This document shows positions 13,850 through 21,405 of a DNA stretch of 52,593 nucleotides, piece by piece; within the stretch, counting starts at the first letter, position 1, and the number at the start of each line of letters is the position of its first letter. Made by a program: the position numbers and the translations under genes. This stretch comes from an uncultured Lachnospiraceae bacterium (lineage in GTDB: Bacteria > Bacillota > Clostridia > Lachnospirales > Lachnospiraceae): the NCBI GenBank assembly GCA_902768735.1, contig CACXMK010000008.1, positions 1-52,593 on the forward strand, given 5' to 3'. The notes beneath the pieces were generated by a model, which worked only from the letters and a program-made list of their open reading frames with translations, ran no database searches and was not told the DNA's origin.

Positions 13850-15733
13850 ATGTTTGATGTGCAGGAAGAACTGAAAAAACTGCCTGCGAAGCCGGGCGTT
13901 TATATCATGCACGATGAGCGGGATGCGATTATCTATGTGGGAAAGGCGGTGAACCTCCACAATCGCGTCCGCTCTTATTTTCGTAAGATCGTAGGGAGAG
14001 GCCCCCAGATCGACCAGATGGTCAGGCAGATCACGCGCTTCGAGTACATCGTCACAGACTCGGAACTGGAGGCGCTGATCCTTGAGAACAACCTGATCAA
14101 AGAGCACCGTCCCAAGTACAACACGATGCTCAAGGACGACAAGACCTATCCCTATATCAAGGTGACGACAGGGGAGGCTTATCCGAGGATCCTCTTCGCG
14201 AGAAGGCAGAAGAAGGACAAAGCGCGGTATTTTGGCCCCTATTCGAGCGCGCAGGCAGTAAGGAGCACGATCGAGCTCTTAAACCGGATGTACGGGCTGC
14301 GGGACTGCGCGAGGGCGCTTCCCAGAGATTTCGGAAAAGAGAGGCCCTGCCTGAACTTTCACATGGAGCGCTGCTGCGCGCCGTGCACCGGGAACGTCCC
14401 GGAGGAGGAGTACAGGAAAAGGGTGGATATGGCGCTGGAATTCCTTTCCGGGCACTATGACCCGATCATCCGGGATCTGACGCAGAAGATGACAGAGGCC
14501 TCGGAAGCCATGGAATTCGAGCGGGCGATCCGCTTTCGCGACCTGTTGAACGATGTGCAGCAGGTGGCCCAGAAGCAGAAGATGTCGGAGAGCATCGGCG
14601 AGAACCGGGACATCCTCGGGATCGCGGTGGACACGTCGAGTCCCGATTCGGACGGCGTCGTGCAGACGTTCTTCCTTCGCGACGGGAAGCTGATCGGCCG
14701 GGAGCACTTCTATATGACCCATGTGGCGGGAAGGAAGAAACCGGAGATCCTCTCGGACTTCATCAGACAGTTTTACGGCGGCACGCCCTCCATCCCGAAG
14801 GAGATCATGCTCCCCTGCGAGCCCGCGGACAGAGAGCTCCTCGAGCAGTGGCTGACCGCGCTCAGGGGCGGCAAAGTCACGCTGAAAGTCCCGGCAAAGG
14901 GCCAGAAGGAGAAGCTTGTGGAGCTCGCCAACACCAACGCGGGCCTTATCCTCGACAAGGACAGGGAGCGTCTCAAGAGAGAGGAGGGACGGACGATCGG
15001 CGCTGTCAAAGAGCTCGAGGATCTTCTGGGGATCGGGAGCGCCAGCCGCATGGAGGCTTTTGACATCTCCAACATCAGCGGATTCGCCAACGTCGGGTCC
15101 ATGGTCGTCTACGAGAAAGGAAAGCCCAAAAGGAGCGATTACCGCAAGTTCCGGATCAAAACAGTGGCCGGCCCCAATGATTACGCCTGCATGAAAGAGG
15201 TGCTCACGAGGCGCTTCCGCCACGGCATGGACGAGCAGAAAGAGCTGTCCGAAAAGCAGATCGACAGCGAATTCGGGAGTTTTACCAGGTTCCCGGACCT
15301 TCTGATGATGGACGGCGGCAGAGGGCAGGTCAATATCGCCCTGCAGGTCCTGGGGGAGATGGGGCTAACGATCCCGGTCTGCGGAATGGTCAAGGATGAC
15401 CACCACAGAACGAGAGGTTTGTATTACAATAATAGAGAGATCCCGATCGACCGGTCGGGAGAGGCGTTTAAACTGATCACCCGCATTCAGGACGAGGCGC
15501 ACAGGTTTGCGATCGAGTATCACCGGTCGCTCCGCGGGAAGGCACAGACCACTTCGAGGCTGGATGAGATCCCGGGGATCGGCCCTGCGAGGAAAAAGGC
15601 GCTGATGCGGGAGTTCGGCTCCATTGCGGAGATCATGGAGGCGGACGCGGAGAGACTGGCGCAGGTCCCGGAGATCCCGGAAAGCACCGCGGAAGAGATC
15701 TACAGGTTTTTTCATAAAGAAGAGACGGAATAA
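13850..15733 (+). CDS. uvrC: Excinuclease ABC subunit C
   Basis: A 627-residue subunit of the UvrABC nucleotide-excision repair nuclease that makes both incisions. The N-terminal GIY-YIG domain (PGVYIMHDERDAIIYVGKA) makes the 3' cut. A cysteine cluster (CLNFHMERCCAPC) and the UVR motif (MEFERAIRFRD) follow. The RNase H-like domain for the 5' cut shows AFDISNISG, MMDGGRGQ and MVKDDHHRTRGL. A helix-hairpin-helix pair ends the protein (IPGIGPARKKALM). Length is typical. It heads the uvrC-hprK-murB-rapZ-whiA series, all on the plus strand with short gaps. Confidence 0.97.
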   Translation: MFDVQEELKKLPAKPGVYIMHDERDAIIYVGKAVNLHNRVRSYFRKIVGRGPQIDQMVRQITRFEYIVTDSELEALILENNLIKEHRPKYNTMLKDDKTYPYIKVTTGEAYPRILFARRQKKDKARYFGPYSSAQAVRSTIELLNRMYGLRDCARALPRDFGKERPCLNFHMERCCAPCTGNVPEEEYRKRVDMALEFLSGHYDPIIRDLTQKMTEASEAMEFERAIRFRDLLNDVQQVAQKQKMSESIGENRDILGIAVDTSSPDSDGVVQTFFLRDGKLIGREHFYMTHVAGRKKPEILSDFIRQFYGGTPSIPKEIMLPCEPADRELLEQWLTALRGGKVTLKVPAKGQKEKLVELANTNAGLILDKDRERLKREEGRTIGAVKELEDLLGIGSASRMEAFDISNISGFANVGSMVVYEKGKPKRSDYRKFRIKTVAGPNDYACMKEVLTRRFRHGMDEQKELSEKQIDSEFGSFTRFPDLLMMDGGRGQVNIALQVLGEMGLTIPVCGMVKDDHHRTRGLYYNNREIPIDRSGEAFKLITRIQDEAHRFAIEYHRSLRGKAQTTSRLDEIPGIGPARKKALMREFGSIAEIMEADAERLAQVPEIPESTAEEIYRFFHKEETE

Positions 15734-15745
15734 AGAAGAGATTGA
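15714..15745 (+). repeat. 16-bp near-perfect tandem duplication across the uvrC stop
   Basis: ATAAAGAAGAGACGGA (15714-15729) is followed immediately by ATAAAGAAGAGATTGA (15730-15745), differing at two positions. The junction includes the uvrC stop codon TAA (15731-15733), so the first copy is coding and the second is spacer. Confidence 0.8.
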
Positions 15746-15764
15746 ACAGTAAAAAGGAGCAGCT

Positions 15765-16709
15765 ATGGGCATCGTTCGCTTGAATGAGGTGATCACCAAG
15801 ATGAACCTCGAGAATCTGACGCCGCAGATCGATGTTTCGAAGATCAAGATCCGGCAGCCGGACATTAACCGTCCCGCACTGCAGATGACGGGATACTTCG
15901 AGCATTTTGCGGCGGGAAGGATCCAGATCATCGGCCTTGTGGAGTATTCCTACATGCAGCAGATGAAGGACGAAGAGAAGGAGCGGATCTATCAGAAATT
16001 CCTTTCTCTGGATATTCCCTGCGTGGTGTTCTGCAGGGAGCTGGAGCCGGATGAGATCTTTAAAAAATACGCGCTGGAGAACGGCGTCGCGCTCCTGATG
16101 ACGAGAAATTCCACTTCGAACTTCTGCGCGGAGCTGATCCGGTGGCTGAATGTCCGCCTGGCGCCCTGCATCACGATCCACGGCGTTCTCATCGACGTCT
16201 ACGGCGTCGGCGTCCTGATCACCGGCGAGAGCGGCATCGGTAAGTCTGAGATGGCGCTGGAACTGATCAAGAGAGGACACCGCCTGGTCTCAGACGACGT
16301 GGTCGAGATCCGCAAAGTGAGCGAGGAGACGCTCATCGGGACCGCGCCGGAGATCACGAAGTACCTGATCGAACTGCGCGGCATCGGAATCGTCGACGTG
16401 AAGACCCTGTTCGGCGTCTCGAGCGTGCGCGACAGCCAGAGCATCGACCTGGTCATCGAACTGGAGGAGTGGAGCAAGGAGAAGGAATTCGACCGGCTCG
16501 GCCTCGAGGAACATTACATCGAGTATCTGGGCAACCGTATCGTGTGCCACAAGATCCCGATCCGGCCCGGCCGGAACCTGGCGATCATCTGCGAGGCGGC
16601 GGCGGTCAACCACAGGCAGAAGCTCATGGGCTACAACGCCGCCCAGGAGCTGTATAAACGCGTCCAGGCGAACCTGATGAGCGGACACAGGAACGACGAG
16701 GACGATTGA
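15765..16709 (+). CDS. hprK: HPr kinase/phosphorylase
   Basis: A 314-residue bifunctional enzyme that phosphorylates and dephosphorylates the regulatory serine of HPr and Crh, controlling carbon catabolite repression. The N-terminal domain covers about residues 1-125. The C-terminal catalytic domain has Walker A GESGIGKSE (about residue 155), followed by LIKRGHRLVSDDVVEI with the conserved Asp pair, and the family signature ELRGIGIVDVKTLFG. The start is fixed by AAAAAGGAGCAGCT before the ATG. Its plausible substrates here are the HPr-like protein at 19631-19900 in the same gene series and the paralogue at 33829-34056, both with the target serine. Confidence 0.97.
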   Translation: MGIVRLNEVITKMNLENLTPQIDVSKIKIRQPDINRPALQMTGYFEHFAAGRIQIIGLVEYSYMQQMKDEEKERIYQKFLSLDIPCVVFCRELEPDEIFKKYALENGVALLMTRNSTSNFCAELIRWLNVRLAPCITIHGVLIDVYGVGVLITGESGIGKSEMALELIKRGHRLVSDDVVEIRKVSEETLIGTAPEITKYLIELRGIGIVDVKTLFGVSSVRDSQSIDLVIELEEWSKEKEFDRLGLEEHYIEYLGNRIVCHKIPIRPGRNLAIICEAAAVNHRQKLMGYNAAQELYKRVQANLMSGHRNDEDD

Positions 16710-16742
16710 GTCAAGGGGATAAGGAATTAAGAGGACGAGCAA

Positions 16743-17675
16743 GTGATTACGACGGAACTACTCAGGGAACTTCGAAATATAGCTTCAGCGGACCGCGTTC
16801 ATGAGAAGGAGATCCTTGCGCAGCACTGTTCTTTTAAGACCGGCGGGCCGGCGGATCTGTTCATCCGCGTGGTCACGGCGGACGAACTGGAGCGGACATT
16901 GGAATGTCTTTCAGAGGCGGGCTGTGAAACGTTCCTGCTCGGCAGGGGAACGAACCTCCTGATCGGAGACGGAGGTTTCCGCGGCGCTGTCGTCACAATG
17001 TGCGCGCCCGCGGGAGAGAGATCAGAACTGTGCGAGGTCGCCGCGGACGGCTGCGTCATCAGAGCCGGTGCAGGGGCGTCCCTGTACAAAATTGCAATGG
17101 CGGCGAAAGACGCGGGCCTTTCCGGTTTCGAGTTCGCGGCAGGCATCCCGGGCTCCCTTGGCGGCGCGGTCATAATGAATGCCGGAGCGTACGATGGAGA
17201 GATGAAGCAGGTGATCAGGTCTGTGGAGGTCCTCTGTCCCGGAACCGGTGTGAACTGTTGCAGCGGGGAAGAGGCGGGATTCGGTTACAGGACCAGCCGT
17301 TTTAAGAGAGAAGGCGGGATCGTGCTCGGCGCGGAGATCGAACTGACGCCGGGAGACAAAGAAGGGATCGCCGCCCGGATCGCGGAGCTGGCACAGCGCC
17401 GGAGGGACAAGCAGCCGCTGGAATTCGCCAGCGCGGGCAGCACGTTCAAACGGCCGGAGGGCTATTTTGCCGGCAAACTGATCCAGGACGCGGGACTGAA
17501 GGGATTCAGCGTCGGCGATGCGCAGGTATCGGAGAAGCACGCGGGATTTGTCATCAACCGCGGAGGCGCGAGCGCCGCGCAGATCCGGGAACTGATCGAG
17601 GAGATACAGAGGATCGTCTTTGAAAATTCCGGCGTACAGCTGGAGCGGGAAGTGATCTATCTGGGTGACTTCTGA
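16743..17675 (+). CDS. murB: UDP-N-acetylenolpyruvoylglucosamine reductase
   Basis: A 310-residue FAD enzyme that completes UDP-N-acetylmuramate synthesis for peptidoglycan. The FAD-binding half shows SFKTGGPADLF (residues about 30-40), LGRGTNLLIGDGGFRG and AGIPGSLGGAVIMNAGAYDG. The substrate domain shows YRTSRFK and the Ser-containing SAGSTFKRPEGYFAGKLI, and the C-terminus has the VSEKHAGFVIN motif with the catalytic Glu. The start codon is GTG at 16743. The last codons (GDF and stop) form the first unit of a four-copy 17-bp repeat leading to rapZ. Confidence 0.96.
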   Translation: MITTELLRELRNIASADRVHEKEILAQHCSFKTGGPADLFIRVVTADELERTLECLSEAGCETFLLGRGTNLLIGDGGFRGAVVTMCAPAGERSELCEVAADGCVIRAGAGASLYKIAMAAKDAGLSGFEFAAGIPGSLGGAVIMNAGAYDGEMKQVIRSVEVLCPGTGVNCCSGEEAGFGYRTSRFKREGGIVLGAEIELTPGDKEGIAARIAELAQRRRDKQPLEFASAGSTFKRPEGYFAGKLIQDAGLKGFSVGDAQVSEKHAGFVINRGGASAAQIRELIEEIQRIVFENSGVQLEREVIYLGDF

Positions 17676-17731
17676 GCACTGGTGATTTCTGAGCTTTGTT
17701 GACTTCTGGGCATTGTTGACTTCTGGGCATT
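17664..17731 (+). repeat. Four tandem 17-bp units spanning the murB stop and the rapZ ribosome binding site
   Basis: Units lie at 17664-17680, 17681-17697, 17698-17714 and 17715-17731 with no gaps. The last two are identical (GTTGACTTCTGGGCATT); the first two differ at a few positions. Unit 1 contains the murB stop codon TGA (17673-17675). Unit 4 abuts the GGAGG of rapZ. Confidence 0.95.
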
Positions 17732-17743
17732 GGAGGAATGCGA

Positions 17744-18598
17744 ATGAGATTTGTGGTGGTTACAGGAATGAGCGGCGGAGGAAAGCTGACGGCGATCCGT
17801 TTTTTGGAGGATATGGGCTATTACTGCGTTGACAATCTTCCCGTGCGCCTGATCGACCCCTTTATGGAACTGGTGTCCGCACCGGGGAGCGAGATCAGCA
17901 AGGTAGTGCTCGGACTGGACGTCCGGGCGGACAAATCCTTTGACAACGTGGAACAGGTGCTCGCCGCTCTCAGAAAAAAGGGTTATCACTACGAGATCCT
18001 GTTCATGGACGCGAGCGACGAGGTCCTGATCAAGAGATATAAGGAGACGAGAAGGGCGCACCCCGTAAGTCCGACGGGGCGCGTGGAGGAAGGCATCGCC
18101 CGGGAGAGGGAGATCCTCAGGCAGATCAAGTCCGAGGCCGACTACGTGATCGACACGTCGGGGCTTCTTACGAGGGTGCTCAAGGAGGAGCTCATCCGGA
18201 TCTTCGTCGAAGACAAAAAGTACAACTCCCTCATGATCTCCGTGATGTCCTTCGGCTTTAAGAAGGGGATCCCGACAGACGCGGACCTTGTGTTCGACGT
18301 GCGTTTTTTGCCCAACCCCTTCTATGTGGAAAGCCTCAAGAGGCTGACGGGGAACGACGCGCCTGTGCGCGACTACGTCATGTCCTTCCCGGAGTCGGCG
18401 CAGTTCATGGACAAACTCGTGGACCTGATCACTTTTTTGATCCCCGGGTACATTAAAGAGGGCAAGAACCAGCTGGTGATCGCCATCGGCTGTACCGGAG
18501 GGCAGCACCGGAGCGTTACGATCGCGAACGCGCTGTCCGAAAGGCTGCAGGGCGGTGATTACGGACTGAACCTCATTCACAGGGACGCGAACATCTAA
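17744..18598 (+). CDS. rapZ: RapZ/YvcJ-family nucleotide-binding protein
   Basis: A 284-residue RNase adapter-type protein of the RapZ/YvcJ family, linked to cell-envelope amino-sugar control in Enterobacteria and to competence in Bacillus. The P-loop reads GMSGGGKLTA: the Ser/Thr that normally follows the Walker A lysine is replaced by Leu, although a Thr is one residue later. GYYCVDNLP and the C-terminal GCTGGQHRSVTIAN motif are intact. The ATG at 17744 is chosen because GGAGG (17732-17736) is only one base from the alternative ATG at 17738. Position between murB and whiA is the conserved Firmicutes arrangement. Confidence 0.94.
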   Translation: MRFVVVTGMSGGGKLTAIRFLEDMGYYCVDNLPVRLIDPFMELVSAPGSEISKVVLGLDVRADKSFDNVEQVLAALRKKGYHYEILFMDASDEVLIKRYKETRRAHPVSPTGRVEEGIAREREILRQIKSEADYVIDTSGLLTRVLKEELIRIFVEDKKYNSLMISVMSFGFKKGIPTDADLVFDVRFLPNPFYVESLKRLTGNDAPVRDYVMSFPESAQFMDKLVDLITFLIPGYIKEGKNQLVIAIGCTGGQHRSVTIANALSERLQGGDYGLNLIHRDANI

Positions 18599-18674
18599 GT
18601 GGCTGCGGGAGACCGCGGCAGGGTCCGCAGTCTGAGACGGCGGGGGAGACCGCCATAAGAAACGGAGGGCGGCC

Positions 18675-19634
18675 ATGTCTTTTTCTTCTGACGTAAAAGC
18701 GGAGATCGCCGGCAATATCCCGCCGGCAAAACACTGCAGGCTCGCTTCTTTAGCCGCCCTGCTCAGCTGTATCGGCAGATTTGAGGGAGGCCCGGAGGAA
18801 GGATACAGCCTGTCCTTGAATACGGATAACGCGGAAGCTCTCAGAAAGTGCTTTACTTTACTTCGCAAAACCCTTAATATAAGTACCGTACTGTGCACCC
18901 GGCAGGACGAAAAGCGCCGGGAGATGCGGGGATGGATGCGGACAGGGCATTCGTCGGACGCAGTGAGGGATCTTGCGCAGAAGATCCTGGTGTGTGACAA
19001 CGCCGGACAGCTGCGCGGGGACAGGACAACGGCAGCGGAACTTCTTGGGAGGAACTGCTGCAGGCGGAACTATCTCGGGAACCTTTTTCTGTGCTGCGGA
19101 TCGGTCAGCGACCCTCGCAAAGAGTATCACCTGGAATGGAGCTGTTCCTTTGCGGAACAGGCCTCACAGCTGCAGGGTGTCGTACAGAGCTTTGGCATAG
19201 ACGCGAAGATCGTTCTTCGCAAGAAACTTTATGTCGTGTACGTGAAGGATTCCGAGGGGATCGTCAATCTTCTGAACCTGATGGGAGCGACCGTCAGCAT
19301 GATGGAGATGGAAAACCAGAGGATCCTGAAGGAACTGCGAAATTCTGTCAACCGCCGTGTGAACTGCGAAGCAGCTAACATCGGCAAGACAGTCAGCGCG
19401 TCGGGCAAACAGATCAGTGACATTCAGTTCCTGGAGGAAAAGGGCATCCTGAAGACGCTGCCGGAAAGCCTTCGCAAGATGGCGGAGCTCCGGTTGGAGT
19501 ATCCGGATGTACCGCTGAGGGAACTGGGAGAACTGGCTGTGCCGCCCATCGGAAAGTCGGGGGTAAACCACCGGCTGCGGAGGCTGTCAGAGATCGCAGA
19601 GAAGTACAGAACTGTCAAGGAGAGAGTGGAATGA
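18675..19634 (+). CDS. whiA: DNA-binding protein WhiA
   Basis: A 319-residue protein of the WhiA family, linked to sporulation and cell division. The N-terminal two-thirds are a degenerate LAGLIDADG homing-endonuclease fold (LASLAALLSCIG, then NYLGNLFLCCGSVSDPRKEY); the C-terminus has the helix-turn-helix (VPLRELGELAVPPIGKSGVN followed by HRLRRLSEIA). AACGGAGG precedes the ATG. The gene ends in ATGA shared with the next gene, so translation of the HPr-like protein is probably coupled to it. Confidence 0.96.
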   Translation: MSFSSDVKAEIAGNIPPAKHCRLASLAALLSCIGRFEGGPEEGYSLSLNTDNAEALRKCFTLLRKTLNISTVLCTRQDEKRREMRGWMRTGHSSDAVRDLAQKILVCDNAGQLRGDRTTAAELLGRNCCRRNYLGNLFLCCGSVSDPRKEYHLEWSCSFAEQASQLQGVVQSFGIDAKIVLRKKLYVVYVKDSEGIVNLLNLMGATVSMMEMENQRILKELRNSVNRRVNCEAANIGKTVSASGKQISDIQFLEEKGILKTLPESLRKMAELRLEYPDVPLRELGELAVPPIGKSGVNHRLRRLSEIAEKYRTVKERVE

Positions 19635-19900
19635 TTAAGAAGTCAATTAAGATCTCCTGCCCTCACGGGCTGGAGCCGAGACCCATTGCGGAACTGGTGC
19701 AGGTGGCCAGCAGGCATGAGAGCAAGACCTATCTGGAGACAGAGACCAAGCGCGTCAACGCGAAGAGCATCATGGGTATGATGTCCCTGAATCTGGAAAA
19801 CGGCGATCTTCTCACCGTAACGAGTGATGGAAACGATGAGGAAGGAGCTATGGAGGAGATCCTGAGCTTCTTGAAGAGCAAGCTCAACCTTGTGGGATGA
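19631..19900 (+). CDS. Crh-like HPr paralogue with Glu at position 15
   Basis: An 89-residue HPr-fold protein. The regulatory serine is exactly at residue 46 in VNAKSIMGMMSL, the HprK target. The phosphocarrier histidine of HPr at residue 15 (GLHARP-type motif) is replaced by glutamate: the sequence reads PHGLEPRPIAEL. Bacillus Crh has Gln at this place and cannot carry phosphate from enzyme I, so this protein is expected to act only in regulation (Ser46-phosphorylated corepressor of CcpA-type control), not in sugar transport. It overlaps whiA by four bases (19631-19634) and lies 2.9 kb downstream of hprK, its probable kinase. A terminator follows at 19925. The C-terminal stop region starts a degenerate 13-bp duplication (19888-19913). 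Confidence 0.9.
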   Translation: MIKKSIKISCPHGLEPRPIAELVQVASRHESKTYLETETKRVNAKSIMGMMSLNLENGDLLTVTSDGNDEEGAMEEILSFLKSKLNLVG

Positions 19901-19924
19901 TCTTGTGGAATAAAATAGAATAAG

Positions 19925-19957
19925 AAAAAGGCCGGCGCTTTCCTGCGCCGGCCTTTT
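19925..19957 (+). terminator. Terminator of the uvrC-to-HPr-like gene series
   Basis: AAAAGGCCGGCGC pairs with GCGCCGGCCTTTT around a short TTTCCT loop, giving a strong G+C stem with an A run before and a T run after it. It closes the rightward gene series that begins with uvrC or earlier. Confidence 0.95.
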
Positions 19958-19960
19958 ACG

Positions 19961-20077
19961 TACATAAAACCCTCTTACATAAAACCCTCTTAAAAACTCT
20001 CCGCCGAAACCCCTGCAATAAAAATCCCCATAAAAAATTCCCAAAAGAAAATCCCATAAAAATATCCCCCATAAAAG
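19961..20077. repeat. Decaying tandem array of 13-16-bp A-rich/C3-5 units
   Basis: Two perfect 15-bp copies (TACATAAAACCCTCT at 19961-19975 and 19976-19990) lead into about six further degenerate units of the form ATAAAAANTCCC. Unit length varies from about 13 to 16 bp. Read on the minus strand it looks like repeated TTTTTATGGGA. It has no Shine-Dalgarno sequence or protein-like frame of its own and lies directly after a terminator. Confidence 0.75.
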
Positions 20078-20081
20078 GGAG

Positions 20082-20109
20082 GATGCCAGGTACATTACGT
20101 ACCTGGCAT
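20082..20109. repeat. 11-bp inverted repeat
   Basis: ATGCCAGGTAC pairs with GTACCTGGCAT across a short loop. No T run follows. It separates the decayed tandem array from an A+T-rich gene-free stretch and could be an operator-sized palindrome or a weak hairpin. Confidence 0.6.
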
Positions 20110-20417
20110 GTTATGAAAAAGTTATTCGTAAACCAATGGCTGGCAGTTGGCTTTGTTGTTTTCTATGTTTTGAATTATAGAGACCAATCGTGTACAGAAA
20201 TTTAGTAATTATTGAAGATTGCATAAATAATATATGAACAAAATATGAACATGCAGCCTGCGATCGGTTTTTTTGCATTCTACGGCACGAAAATGTATAA
20301 TGTTGCGTAATCAGGAGCTGAGTATTCATTATAGTATTCATTTTTGATCAGTATGTCAATGACCGTGGGAATGACTGCATCACAAGAGCCTGAAAAAGGG
20401 TTTATGAAAAGGATTAT
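20110..20417. other. A+T-rich spacer without a recognisable gene
   Basis: About 300 bp distinctly richer in A+T than both sides. A 30-codon frame from 20112 (MKKLFVNQWLAVGFVVFYVL and ten more residues) has a hydrophobic centre but no Shine-Dalgarno sequence and is not accepted as a gene. The spacer ends with a degenerate repeat around TTATGAAAAGGA (20402-20413), which supplies the ribosome binding site of the GNAT gene at 20418. Confidence 0.5.
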
Positions 20418-21347
20418 ATGAAAAGAGTGTTTATCCTGCTCGAAGAACAATGGCAGAGCGAGAGCCTCCCTGAAGCGGAGGCGGCAGTACGCACATACCG
20501 GGAATATGGTTTCGATGCGGAACTGCGGGTCTTCGGAGCGCGGGAGAGGATCGAAAGGGTGCGGGAGAGGATGTGCGAAGCGCGGGCGGCTTTTGGCACA
20601 CTGTGCATCGCGGATTCCTGGAGACTCCTCGGACAGCTCGCGGACTGCGGGGCGGCCTTCTGCGCCTATTCCCACAGCGGCAATGCGGGGGAAGACCTCA
20701 GCGCCGCGGAATATATCCTGATGGAGCCGCAGTGGGTGGACCGCGACTCCCTGGTGAAGATCTGGCAGCGGCAGAGAAACCTCCCGTGGACGATCCTTCA
20801 GACGGAGCGCTGCATCGTCCGCGAATTTGTCCCGGAGGACCTGGACGCGATCTATGAATTGTACGATGAGGAGGCGAGGCGCTTTTTAGAAGCGCCGTCC
20901 GGGAACAGGAGCCTTGAGAAGGAGATATTGACCGCCTATATCCGCAGAGTGTACCGCCTCGGCGGATACGGCGACTGGGCGGTGATCGAAAAGACGTCCG
21001 GCAGGCTGATCGGGAGGATGGGCTACTCGTTCCCTTCCGCGGAAACGCCGGAACCTGCTCCGGACGTGACCTTCGGATACCTCATCCACTCCGGATGGCG
21101 GGGCAGAGGGATCGCGAAGGAAGCCGGAAAAGCGATATTGGAGTATGGCTTTACACAGCTGGGATTTGAGACCATCGGCGCAGATGCAGCGGTCTCTAAC
21201 ACGGTGTCAGACAAACTTCTGCGGTCCTTCGGATTCGTCCCGGCATCTGACAGCGTTCCTTCAGATAGAATAGAAAACAATAGAATAGAAAACAATAGAA
21301 TAGAGGACAGGAGATACTATGTTTTGACCCGAGAGGTTCTGTCTTGA
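20418..21347 (+). CDS. Two-domain GNAT acetyltransferase
   Basis: A 309-residue protein. The C-terminal half (about 130-300) is a RimJ-like GNAT N-acetyltransferase: it starts ILQTERCIVREFVPEDLDAI, has the acetyl-CoA loop in HSGWRGRGIAKEAGKAI and ends in LLRSFGFVPAS. The N-terminal 120 or so residues look like a small Rossmann- or HAD-like domain of unknown role, a combination seen in other clostridial GNAT proteins. The tail contains a five-residue repeat (RIENN, RIENN, RIEDR) produced by a 15-bp tandem duplication at 21266. The acceptor substrate cannot be inferred. It stands between a gene-free spacer and the aminotransferase. Confidence 0.85.
   Translation: MKRVFILLEEQWQSESLPEAEAAVRTYREYGFDAELRVFGARERIERVRERMCEARAAFGTLCIADSWRLLGQLADCGAAFCAYSHSGNAGEDLSAAEYILMEPQWVDRDSLVKIWQRQRNLPWTILQTERCIVREFVPEDLDAIYELYDEEARRFLEAPSGNRSLEKEILTAYIRRVYRLGGYGDWAVIEKTSGRLIGRMGYSFPSAETPEPAPDVTFGYLIHSGWRGRGIAKEAGKAILEYGFTQLGFETIGADAAVSNTVSDKLLRSFGFVPASDSVPSDRIENNRIENNRIEDRRYYVLTREVLS
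21266..21306 (+). repeat. In-frame 15-bp tandem duplication in the GNAT gene
   Basis: TAGAATAGAAAACAA at 21266-21280 is repeated exactly at 21281-21295, with a partial third copy to about 21305. In the coding frame this yields RIENN-RIENN-RIEDR. It lies near the 3' end of the gene, as do the spacer duplications elsewhere in the window. Confidence 0.9.
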
Positions 21348-21405
21348 CAAGTAAAACGGAAGAAGAATAATATTAATATTCAGAATAAGGAAGGAGGCGC
21401 TGGAT

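Noticed and set aside
12347-14107. 586-codon open frame antisense to ftsH and uvrC
   Set aside because: It is the complement of two confidently identified genes, with low-complexity Leu/His/Asp/Arg-rich translation typical of antisense G+C-rich codons and no ribosome binding site.
18599-18674. Hairpins in the rapZ-whiA gap (CTGCGG/CCGCAG and GGCGG/CCGCC)
   Set aside because: Short G+C palindromes with large loops and no T run, expected in such composition.
20112-20204. 30-codon frame with a hydrophobic centre
   Set aside because: No Shine-Dalgarno sequence, it begins at the edge of a palindrome, and nothing similar is known to me; listed only within the spacer description.
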